Shown piece by piece: positions 13,601 to 25,600 of a stretch of 64,000 bases of DNA; position 1 is the first letter of the stretch, and every line of letters begins with the position of its first letter. A program made the position numbers and the translations under genes. The DNA is taken from positions 1,280,602 to 1,344,601 of the forward strand of contig VZRN01000753.1 in the NCBI GenBank assembly GCA_013397935.1, read 5' to 3'. The stretch comes from Dasyornis broadbenti (Eukaryota > Chordata > Aves > Passeriformes > Dasyornithidae). The notes beneath the pieces were generated by a model, which did not search any database, was not told the origin of the DNA, and saw only the letters and a list, made by a program, of their open reading frames with translations.

Positions 13601-16600
13601 CAGGAATCAGTGCTAACAGCTGGCATTTTACACCTAGGAAAGGAACCCCCCACCCATCTGCAGCTTCTGTTGCAATTTCCAGTGGGAGCTCTCTCAAAGC
13701 ATCATCCACTCTGATTTTTCCTGTGTTCCAGTTCCGTACATTTGATCCCTGCAAGCAACTGTGGTGTAGCCACCCTGAGAACCCCTATTTCTGCAAAACT
13801 AAGAAAGGGCCTCCGCTGGACGGGACCATGTGTGCACCAGGAAAGGTGAGAGCTGGTGCCCTGTGTACCCACGTGCATACGTGTGTTCAGGTGTGTTTGT
13901 GTGCAGGTGCGGGTGTTCCCCTCAAAATCAGGAGGAACAAGAGACAAACCTTTCTGGAGGACCTGAGGTTTGCTGAGATGTGGAGCAAGCTCCTGAGTGC
14001 AAGGGAAGTGCTGGGCATTAGCTCAGTTGGTTAGAGCATGGCACTAATAACACATGGGTTTGATCCCTGTATGGGCCGTTCACTCAAGAGCTGGACTCCA
14101 TGATTCTTGAGGGTCCCATCCAACTCAGAATATTCTGTGATTCTGAGCAGCCTGAGGGGAGGACACAGGGACGAGGGCTGGTGTGTCCTCCATGGCCACT
14201 CTGGGACCGTTAAACCCCATCCTCGTGCAGGTCATGACAGGATCTGCAGACAGCTCTGTGCAAGTCTCTGTGGCAAAGCCAAAAATGGGGAAGTTTCCGC
14301 TCTCCTACGACTCTTCTGAGGTCAGGGTGTTGTGCTTGTATCAGCAACGTTGCCGTGGTGCTGAGTGGCCTCCCAGTGCGGGGGTGCAGAGAGCAGTGGG
14401 GGCTGCAGACACAGCCAAGCCACAGGAGCTTCCCGGAGGGAAAGGATGGATGTGGGAGTTGAGTGCCAGCTAGAGAGAACCAACGTGACAGCCCAGGGGG
14501 ACTGTGAGGAGAGAAGGGCAGGTTTGAGGAGGTGGATTTGCTGGTCTGATGAGAGCCAAGGGAGGCACGAGGAGCTGTGGAGGGACGGTGTGAGGTGGCA
14601 AAGGCTCAGAGAGCTCCAGCCGCTCAGCCACCACGCTGGAGCTGCTCCCAGCCCTGGTTATCCTCTGTGGACATCACACTCTGCTCAGAGTGGGTCTGAA
14701 CTCCAAGTCCTTTGAAGTTTGCTGTAAAAAGTCTGGCTTCCCTGGGCTTTGGATGCAGTGACTGAGGGGGAGAGGAAGATGTCGCTACTTGGAAAGGTTT
14801 TTTAATAACCCAATGTATGACATCATTTATGCGATAAATGAACCGTATTAGCAGCTGCTGTTATGGTTTGAAAAGTCTTTTTTATATAAACGTTGTGTTA
14901 AATTAATTCTCCAGCAAGTCACGCTCTGTATAAACCACTCCCTTCTGGTTTTCTTTTCTTTAAATTATTCCTGTTATAACAGCTTTGCTTCTTATTAAAA
15001 AAAAAAAAAAAATAGGTTACAATCCAAAATCTTAGACAATTTATTTGGATATGGATATGGTTTTCTTTATCTTGATTTTTGCATTAAAAATATTCATGAC
15101 CCCCAACTGAAAAATACAGTTATATTCCATTTTGTTGCATCACCCTCTTCCCTGAGCTATTCATTCATATTAGTATTTGAACAGAAATAAGGAGAAAAAA
15201 GGAATTTGTAACCCTACAGTTAAGGATCTGTCAGTGCTTCCATTATAAACAGTTTGTCAGGATATTATGCAACTCAGCTGTAAAAATTTTCTTTGGACTG
15301 GAACTTGGGATCCAAGGCTTCAGCAAGCTGTGCAGACAGCCAGGCTTTTGAGCTCAGCAGAGATGCAAGAGAGTATGTGCACATTCTGAAGTTTCAGTAG
15401 ATGATAGGACTCCGACTGTTTTATTCTCAAGGGAGCTGTCCCAGTTTTTTGATAAATAAACTTGCTGCCACCTTGCAGAAGAACCTGAGAAAATATTGTA
15501 AAATGAAAACCATTTTATTAGATAAAGCTCAGCAGTCTGAGCTAAATGTTTTGGGTTTTTTAAAATAGTGTGTTATGAAGGTTATATAGCTGACTTTATG
15601 TATCTGAGCTCAGCATTTGACCAGTGTATTTATTAGATGTTGGTGTTTTTAATACAGGTACATCAGATCAATGCTTTTACATCTGTTCCTTTCCTTTTCA
15701 TCCCTGCCCTTGATTCTGCCTTCCCCTGTTCACTCTCTTCACCAATTGGGACAATACCAGAGGCTCTTGCCTGAATGCACAGGGCTGTAAAATGCATTTA
15801 TTGCCCAAAGCTGGGACTCAGTTGCTGTGGGGCAGCTTCCTCTCAGGTACATATCCCACAATACCTCATCAGCACTTGAGAAAGAGGAAAATAATTTCAA
15901 ACTTGATCCAGTATTTTCTTTGGAATCAGACCAGAAAAGAAAACTACAGAAACACAAGCAATTAAAGATGTTGATTGAGAAAGATTCATTTGTTTCCCAC
16001 TTTAGAGACTTTCAGTTTTCATGATTTCATACCACTAATTCCCAGGGCCTATTTTAAGCTCAAACCCAATCACAACACTGCGGATGTGTCACAGAAACAT
16101 CCTGGCTTTGCTGCAGCTGAGGGGACCGGATGCCAGAAATGAAAGTGGCGTTGGGGAGGCAAACACGGCGTGTGGTGTGTGGATGTTCTCACCTAGGGCT
16201 GGTGTTCACATAACTGATAACTGATCCCAAATTTAGCAGGTGCCATTGAGGAGAATCCAGCTGCCGCCTTCCTAACTGATGGTCAAGGGGCAAGAACAGC
16301 CATATGGCAGACACAGAATCTGTAGCATATTTTTGGCAGGCAGGCTGATAAGGGCCATGTCTCTGCACACCCAGGCTGTGTCCTGCACCCAGGCACTCAC
16401 CCTTCAACAGGGAAGATTAGGCTTTCTGATGCTGTCTCTATGTGTGCATGTATGTGTACAGATAAGTGGATATTTATGTAAATGTATGTGAGCACTTCTG
16501 TGCACGTGGCTATTTGAACCAAGTTGCCAAAAGAGTGAGGTTCTGCCGTTTCAAAAACTTTGTAATAAGTCTTCTTGTGCAAATGGAGATATTTAGCAAC

Positions 16601-19600
16601 CATGATGTTAATTGGCAGCAAACTAATAATTTGCTGGATTTGAAGATAAAAAAATAATATATTCTCCTGGAGCTTCCCAGCCAGAAAAGAAAATTACTAT
16701 TGTGACAGAATCCCAAAGGAAATAGAATAATTTATATTGCTCCCAGCTTGATTTTTTAAAACCAGATTGAGTTTTCAATAGCAAGAGTGACAGTTCTATG
16801 AGTTTTGTGAAGCTTTGATGTTGCAACCACCTGCAATGGTCACATTAACTTCTACAAAATAACTCCAGTGTGTAAAGTTAAGCACATGGAGGTTCAGAGT
16901 CTTACTGTGGAGTCAAAGACACTCCATAAATTGCTATAGTAAACCATGCAGACAAGACATAACTGCAAAGCCTAACTCTGCCTGGCATTCTGTAGATTGA
17001 AGGAAAACATATGCTGTCAGCTGGTAATTTATTTACTTGCATACAATTCTGTCAGCTCTACCATTAGCCTCAGGCTTCTGACTCCAGGCAAACTTCAGAA
17101 ATATATCATCAGTTTTTGTTATTCCATTTTTAAAAAATATTACTCTTCTGGGGAGGCTTTTATGTCGGCTGAAGTAGCTAACTGCTCTCCACAGGGTAGA
17201 AATAAACCCCGGCGCCATTCATGCAGGGAGATCACATGCTCGAGTCCATCTGCTTGCTGCAGGGACTAACATCAAGGTTTGCACCACCTGAGCTGCCTTT
17301 TCTTCTTTTCTTGGAGAGAGGTAAAAGCCTGGTAGCTGCCCCTGCCAACCAAGCTGATGTTGCTCTTGGATTTGGCTTCTGTGCCAAGGATCCAGCACAA
17401 ACCTAGCAGGTCTTCTCTTTGCTTGCACTGTGCTAATGAGATGATCTGAGTCAAACTTGGAATGATTTTTTACTCTGTTAGGAAAGGAAGGGAATGATTA
17501 AATATTGAAATAAATAGATATTTTTGAGAAGAAAAATGGACCAAGAAAAAAGGTTTCTGAAAACACTAATGTGTGCTCAAAGCAAATCCAGATAATTTCC
17601 CGCTGAGAAAGCTGACCTCAGCTTCTCTCGGAGACAGGAGACAGATGGGTGAGTGTGTGCTGTGTTAGTCACCACAGAAACAGGGAGAATACTTGATTCT
17701 CCACTGAAGAAACTTTTACTGGCTCAGAGTAGTCTTTAGTGTTGGAACTTTCAGTTGATCCCTTGCAACTAATTATTCTCAAACAGACAGAGCAGAGCGG
17801 GCCAGCCTGCGAGTGATGGGTAATAGAGATAAATAAGTAAGCCCCTCCTGATGGATCTCAGGAGAGTGAGGAGGACTGAGGACCCCCATGAGCCATGGTG
17901 CCCATGAGGGGTTACTGGGGAGATAACTGGGCTATCAATCGAGGAGGTCAGAGGTGTGCCCATTGCTGCCCAATAGAAAATAGTTAGAGATACCCACAGA
18001 AGGTCTTCACGTCTTTTCTTGCAAAATTGACTTGCAGATGTGCTAAGCCCACAGGAATACACTGGCTCTTTTTTGGCGTCCACAGCAGTTGTTTCAAAGA
18101 ACTGCTGAAAACAGCAATGGAATGTTTTACTGCAAGAAATTTAAGCTTCCTCTCCTGGAAATTGCACTTGTTTTGGACTGTCTTGTTTGCCAGAAAAATA
18201 GGCGAGACTGCAAGAAGTCATCTTGTCTTTGACTAGGAAAACAATTTGCATTTACCCATCCTTTTTCTCATTAAAAAAAAAAAAAAAAAAAATTGATTTA
18301 ATATGCTTCATTCTTTAAGCGAAACCCCCTGTTTATGAAGGGAATAGTGCTTGAAATTGGCTCTTTTCCACCTCATTATGTAGTTAATGTAGTAGCAATA
18401 GGAAGGGTTGGCTTTAACTTCCTTTATTACACTGGAGATGGCTCTGTCTCTGGTTTTATCTTCTCATGCATTTTCTTGCACGGGTATGCATAGAGTAATT
18501 TTCATTAATGAATAATTTTGTTTTCTGTAGGCTCCTTTCTTTTAATCCACAAAAAAGGGCAGAGCTGTGGATGACTCATTTTACACAAATGCTTCTCTCC
18601 CAATAGCTCTGCCTCAGCTTCCCAACAATCAGCATGAGACCAGGTTCTCCAGTAAAAATCAGTAAACACAGCAAAGTCAATAACACTTTTCCATGTTTGC
18701 CTTCCAGTTCAGGGACCAGTCTCAGTGTCAGAGAGAGGGTTTGTTAGAGGTTGTTGCAAACCCACATCCCACTATTCCTGACTAAAAGAGGGAAAAGAGA
18801 TTGGGAAACACAGTGTCATCACGTCTCTCGCTCTCCTCCATGAGTCCAAGCACTGAATTATGGATCATCACATAATGAACATAGGCTACATAACTCCTGA
18901 AATGGATTTGGTGATTGCTGTGGAACTTACACCTGAGAGAGGCAGCACCCTGATAAAAGGATGTGTGAGCAAGCACAGATCAGGAGCTGTCACTTCACAT
19001 CTGCTTCCAAGCCCATTTGAAATTTCTATTGACAAGCTGAAGCACTGCCAGCTTCCCCCGCATCTCTGAATAGTTCCCTGGCTGCACAGGGCCCCCTGAC
19101 TCAAACTGTTTGTTCAAACAAACCTCTCTAAAGCCATAAGTAAACAGTCCCTGAAGGGTACAGGCCTGAGCTTCAAAACCAAAAAAGCAAAGAACATATT
19201 AGCATTTTGCATTTCTTTCATGCTTTGCTGAATTATGTCTTTTTCTGACAAACATCTAAGAAAAATCTGCCCATTACAGCTCTGGAGCAGGATTGGTATA
19301 ATTGGCTTTGTGGTAACTCATCTGTTTAACAGGTTTTGACTTCAAATATCTGAAGTCATGGGAAGGAAAAAAATAGTTGAAACCTAATTTCTACTCTCTC
19401 TTCTACTCCTTGTCCAACCAAATCAGCACCAAAATAAATTGCATGAATAAAGAGCCAGGCACTGAGCAGATTAGCGAATCAGTAAACTGTGCCTTGTCAC
19501 CATTTTACTAATGATTCTCTCTTTAAATTCAGCATTATTAATGATTATCCATCACTTTTAAATTTGCCTTCCAGATCACTAATCGCTCTATGCTCAAGAA

Positions 19601-22600
19601 CGCTCTCCTGTTATATATCTTCTGATTTTGTTTTTGCTGGCAGCATGCATTTAGCCATATGCTTGTCTTGTGCAGCCTGCCAAATTCCTGCGTTCCAGGG
19701 CTTGTTAAGCTGTGTAAAATGTTGTTGTTGACTTGAATGTTAAGGAAAGTAAGTGACTGATTTCACTTGTTGTTGCAGCCATCTGTGCTCCTGAGCCAGA
19801 GCTCTCATCCCGGCAGTAACCGTTAACGCAGACAAACTGTGACAGTCTCATGCAAAGTCGTTTGTTTGCTGGAATACATTTTCCAGCACCCACACTTCAT
19901 CAGTAGACTTTTATGAAAGCAGAAATAGTACTAGAAGGGGCCAGAATCTTGTGATCCTTGAGAAGAATTCTTTCTCACTTCAACTGAGAAGAAATTCCTT
20001 GATTAGGGACTGGAGAAATTGTGGAACGGCATCGACAGGTTTCTTTAACAGGAGATGACCATAGAGCTGATCAGTACTGGAGTTATGAAGGCTCTTAAAG
20101 AAATAAAATAAACACCTTAATGGTTTGGGGAATGTAGCAAATTCTGTGTTTCAACTGCTGATGACTGTATTAAAAACCAGGTAAAAGAAAGGAGAAAGTG
20201 TAGTAGGGTGTGACGAACTGTGCAGCATTAGGACTATCCAGGGCTGCTCCCTAAGGAATACCTCCTGGTACTTTGGTCAGGTTTATTATGAGGTCTCCAG
20301 GGAGATACTGCAAAAGTTTTTATTTCATAGCATTAAGGCCTACGATGTGAGCTTGCTTTAATTTCATGACACTTTGCTGATCACATTTATTGTAGGAATA
20401 CGTGTGTGGATTTAGGAGTGGCTGGGCAGGATGCTGCTGTGGCCAGAGCTCCTGACAGTGTTGCCTGGAGAGGCTGCAGGATGTTACTGTTAGCCTCCAA
20501 GATTTGGGATTCCGCCATTTCCCTTAAATGAAATCCCCGCTGCAGGCAGGTGGTGACGGAATGTAACACTGAGAGCAGTTTAACAAACTTGGTAGGCTTG
20601 AAACCTGCATGCACACATGTGCATACTGAACGTGTAAGTTTATAAAATCTGAGTGAGTTTAGGACCATGGGCACAATCTGACAGTGAGTCCCTCTACTTT
20701 CTGCTGGAAATGTGAAAACAAATCCAGAATTTGTGCCTAAAATTTTAATGTCTGGTACAAGAACTTCTCATCTGATATAAGTTGATCATCTAATCATTCT
20801 GACATCTGATTCTGTCTTTCAGCACTGCTTTAAAGGTCACTGCATCTGGCTCACACCAGACATCCTGAAGCAGGATGGACACTGGGGAGCTTGGAGTAAG
20901 TTTGGCTCCTGTTCCCGCACGTGTGGCACCGGGGTGAAGTACAGGACCCGGCAGTGTGACAACCCCCAGTAAGTGACACCCCGTGTCCCTCTGGTGTGCA
21001 GTGGCTGCACTGGGAGGATCCTCAGGGCATGACCAGTGCAGTAAAGGATGTTGAGTGGTGCTTGTTAAATATGACCTATAGTATAAGTTGTCAGAAATTC
21101 TACTTTTGGCTCTTAGCAAGTCATGAATCATCTTTTCTTTCTCAGTTTATCCATCTATTAAACTGGTTATGCAGTTACAAGGATCTTGAAAGTGCTAATG
21201 CACTGCTGTGTAAAGCAGAAGTAAAAGTTTAGGGCATTATATATCTCATTTTAAAATTTAAGTATGACATAATAGCAGTGATTTGCTGGATCTTTTTTAA
21301 AACAACCTTTTAAAAAGTTTTGTTTAATCCACCTTTTAGGATATTTCAACAAGAAAGTCTTAAAATATTTTCAAACTGTTTTCATTCCAAGTTGGAACAA
21401 AGCTCCTGAGATCAGAACCTTCCCCAAAGTAAATTTTTAGGAATTTTGAATTGTCTTGTTTTAATAACTTACATATGGGTCATCAAGATAATGTAGAATG
21501 AATCCATCTCAGTAACAGTGAAAGTAAAGTATAGTTAGTAACGATTGGTATACACAAGTGATATGAAATGTGTAATTATTGCTATCTCAGTGTGGTATCA
21601 TAAAATGTCAAGATCTTAACAGCAGAACTAAAACAATTGTCAGAATTAAATGATTTTAACAGAGAGAATATTTTTAACATTGAATTTCTTGGTTTGTTGA
21701 TAAAGCAATTGAACTTGACTAGTTTTAAAAATCATCTTATCTTTTTTTTTTTTTTTTTTTAAATCGAGCTTTATGAAGCAGCATTTTCCAATGGAAATTG
21801 TTTTGCTAAGAAAAAATTTGCCAGTTCGCTTTTTAGCCTTTATTACTTTGGCAACAGGGAAGTGACCTTTATAATTGTGGGCACAGTTTTAGTTGTAAAA
21901 TCTATTTACATGTTGGAAAAGCCTAATGTACTATTGAAAATGTTTTCTGTGTTTCCTGGAAGAGGGTGCAAACCCAGCTACAGGTCCTGAGCTCTTGGTT
22001 GCCAGATCTGCCGGGGATCTGGTGCACATCTGCCCGGGGGCACAGCACTGAGCTGGGCTGTTCTGATTTTGCTGCTGCATTAGGGGTGAATGGGAATGAG
22101 CTGCTTCTTCTGTTTTCCTGGCTACACCAAGAAAATGGCTTTTCTTGCCTTTATCAAGTGGTTTGAACCTCTACTTGCAGAAGTTGCTTTTTAAGAGCTA
22201 AATAGCAACAGCGGATTTTGGAAGGAAATATGTATTTTCCATATCAGAAATACAGCCCTGGCTTCATCAAGTGCCTACTGACATGACTGGGAAATAAATT
22301 GCTCCTCAGAAGATTTGATAGACACTTGATTAATGAAATAATGGCAAAACTAACCATGGGTTTTTCTCCCTGTCACAGTCCTGCCAACGGAGGCCGCACG
22401 TGTGTGGGGCCGAGCTATGAGTTCCAGCTGTGCAACACCCAGGACTGTCCCAAGGACCTGGAGGATTTCAGAGAGGAGCAGTGCCGGCAGTGGGACCCTT
22501 ACTTTGAGTACCAGAACACCAAGCACCACTGGCTCCCCTATGAGCACATCGATGGTGGGCAGCCCTTTCCTATAAAAACTCAGTTGCAAATATGAGTAAA

Positions 22601-25600
22601 AATTATACAGGGAGGGATAAAACTTCTTCCTGGGAAATCGTGCCTCCTAAATCTGTTACAAGTTGTTTGGAGGGATCAGTGAGTATCAGTGTATGAGTTA
22701 ATCCAGGTCACACAATGCACTTGGATTTTCAAAAAACTTAGGATTCTGTTCCCCAGTGACAGCTATTCAATTGAGTTGTCATGAGATAAAGGGGAATGGT
22801 TTTGCATGGGAGGACGGTCCACTCTGAGACCTTCTGAGGTCCACTTCTGTAGAAGGACCATGTGTCACTAAGTGACAGAAGATGCCAAAGGAAGTTTGGT
22901 GTTAATGAATGCCAGTAATGGATATGGGGTAAAAACTGGTGTGTATATGCGTATGGATCTCTACGCACGCTGGGCTCTGAAGAGAAGGCCCAGGAGCTGG
23001 GAATAGCTTTAGGAAAAATCAGTTCAGTGACTGTGAAGGGAGAGATAGAGAACACTGATCTGTCTCTGTGTGCCTGCACGTTGTGTTTGCACTTTAAATA
23101 CTCAGCCAATGCAGCTCAGTGCCCATCTCACTGCTGTCCACGCTGCTAAAAATCCCACAGACAAACTCAGAAAGGCCAGAATAAAGCAAACACTAGCAAT
23201 GACTTCTGGATGAGGAGAGTTTGGATAAACCAGGGCTTTCCACCCTGGAAAAGCAAGGATGTAGATTAAGAAGATAGAGTTACAGAATTGTGAGTAGCCC
23301 AGAGAGACTGAACATGGAATGATTATTCAGTTTCTCATAACACGAGCCTGGGAACATCAAATGAAATTATCAGGTGGCAGATTTAAAACAAATAAGAGGA
23401 AGGACTTAGTACAAAGGATCTAATGATCCTGAAATTCTCTGCCCCAGGAAGCTGCAGATGCCAGAAAGTTTTAGAAATTATTTAGAAAAATTCTTGACAG
23501 TTCTGCAGTCCATTAAGAACTATTAAACACCAAGTTCCAGCCATGATTTTGGAAACCCCCAGACTGCAATGTACAAGGAACTCGGAGAATATTCTGAGAA
23601 AAGTTTCCAGTTTGTTCCTACATCTCCCTGCAAATGCTGCTGGCACTGTTGGGAGGCAGGTGTTGGGTTGGATGGGTGCTGGCTCTCTATCAGCAAGGTC
23701 AGGCTGATGTTGTGGCCTCTCGGCAGAGATCACCTCCTAGAATAAAAATGTTCCTGTTCCTGTTATTGCCTCGGCTTAGCTGTCAATGCAAGTGCAGCTG
23801 GTTGATTTGGGCTGTGTCTGCTCTTGCCAGAAAACACACTGAGATGTTTTACCAAACAAAAAGGCAGAGGGCAATGAGTCTCAACTTGTTGAATGAGCAG
23901 TGTGGGCTGCTTGCTGTTTTTAAACCCTGTCACTTTACTTGAATGACAAATTCTTGAGAGCAGGGTTGGCCTGGCAAGGGGCAGGTTCTGGGCACCCACC
24001 CTGTCCTCAGCCCAGCTCCCATCACTGGGAGGGAAAGGGTCACTTTGGGTGAATCATTTTGCATTCCAGGCAAAGGATACTCTGCCAGAAATTAGTAGCA
24101 AATTCCTTATAATTAATTTGCCTGACTTTCTTCCTGAACAGTTCTCAGAGTTCCCTCATTCTTTTCATGCCTTCTTGGTCAGTCCGGGATTTTCAAAGGT
24201 GCAGACACAGCCTCACAGCTTAATTTCATGAAATAGCTTTGCTGGCACAGGGTAAGGGGATGAAGGCTGTGGCCTGCAGGACCTTTGCTTATGAATTAGC
24301 CTTTGGAGCAGTCTGCTGCAAAGACCACTGAAACAAAGCAGATTTTTTTCTATTAAATTCAATGGCTTCTGGGTTAGAAACCAGCTCATTGATGTCTGAG
24401 CACTGATCCCTGGCCACTGCTGGTTTCCCATATAACTACGGTATAACTGCAGACACCTTTAGAGTTGCATTTACCTGTGCGGGGTTATTAGAGGGAACAG
24501 CTTTTGTGTGAAAACAAGGCCAGAGACGGGCTTATGCTTGAACTCTAATCTATTTAAAACTCCCTTTTGTAAGGACAAGGCATATCAGAGACACACTTGT
24601 GCAGATAATGCAGCTGTGGCTCAGAAGTGACATAAATCCATACACTTGACACGCAGCTCAGCTGGACGTGTCTGACACATTGTGCAGGGGATAGGAGCAG
24701 AGAGGAGTGCCTCATGCTGTGGGCAGAGAAAAGCCACTGAGCTGGGGCACAGCCCAGAGCGTCCTTGAGCATCCCGATTGTGCCACGGCCTGTCCTGCTC
24801 CAAGCCCTCTGAGCCCCGCCATGTCCTCACCCCTGCCTTGCTCACTGTGCACTGTGCATCTGCCAGGGCAGTGGGCAGTGATTTCGACCATGAGCTCCCA
24901 GCCACAGTTAAATGAGCAGGACTAAACACAGAGCACGGAGTGGACAGGCACAGCATCACATCCATGCTCCTGCACCTCTACTGTGCCCAGCATCAGGGAA
25001 TGGGAAGAAAATAATTCTTTGCAATAAGAGGGTCTAACTTAACAGCACATGCACAGTTACAGTTCCTATGGAGCAGTGGGAACAGAACCATCTCTAAAAT
25101 ATAAAGCCCTTGTACAGAGTTGTTGGCACCCAGTCAGACCTGCTGATACTTTCATTTAATCACATGCAGTGAATGCGTGGTATGTGTAGGGTGGGGGTGG
25201 CTGCACACCCGGGGGTGGTGTGTGCACCTCTATCTTGTGCACAGCTTAATGTTTCTAACAGACACAAATACAGTAGATCTGTCGTTATTATGATCTTAAT
25301 AGTCTCCTATTAAGAATTTGCACCAACAAAGGTACCTGTTTTAACAGACCCTGCATTTTTAGTGTGACTTCTCTGCCTCATTTGGGAGTGGTAACAAAGA
25401 TCTCTGATGTTCCAATACCCAGTGGCCTTGAGGACATGAACAGCAATAACAAGGACTTTATAAAAAGAGGGCAGAGGCCATGGAACTGTACAGGGGAAGA
25501 ACGCAAAGGGCCTGTGAAGATTTATTTCAGCTGAACTGCTATAATGGAAAGCTTGTTATTGTTTTAAATGGTGGGAAAAGTGTTCCAACTTTAAATCATG

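Larger units (their letters stand above)
7642..13731 (+). other. ADAMTS2 introns 7642-8472, 8579-10191, 10336-12142 and 12276-13731
   Basis: All four introns start with GT and end with AG. I saw no further exon, RNA gene or clear repeat inside them. Confidence 0.7.
13846..20822 (+). other. ADAMTS2 intron of about 7.0 kb
   Basis: It contains the tRNA-derived SINE at 14012-14145, two poly(A) tracts (14997-15014 and 18273-18292) and a short imperfect hairpin at about 19963-19999. Nothing else was recognised. Confidence 0.7.

Noticed and set aside
13447..14034. 195-codon open frame on the + strand
   Set aside because: Only 13732-13845 is a real ADAMTS2 exon; the rest is intron reading through both splice sites.
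14012..14085. Functional tRNA-Ile gene
   Set aside because: The tRNA-like part is diverged and fused to a CR1-like tail, so it is a SINE.
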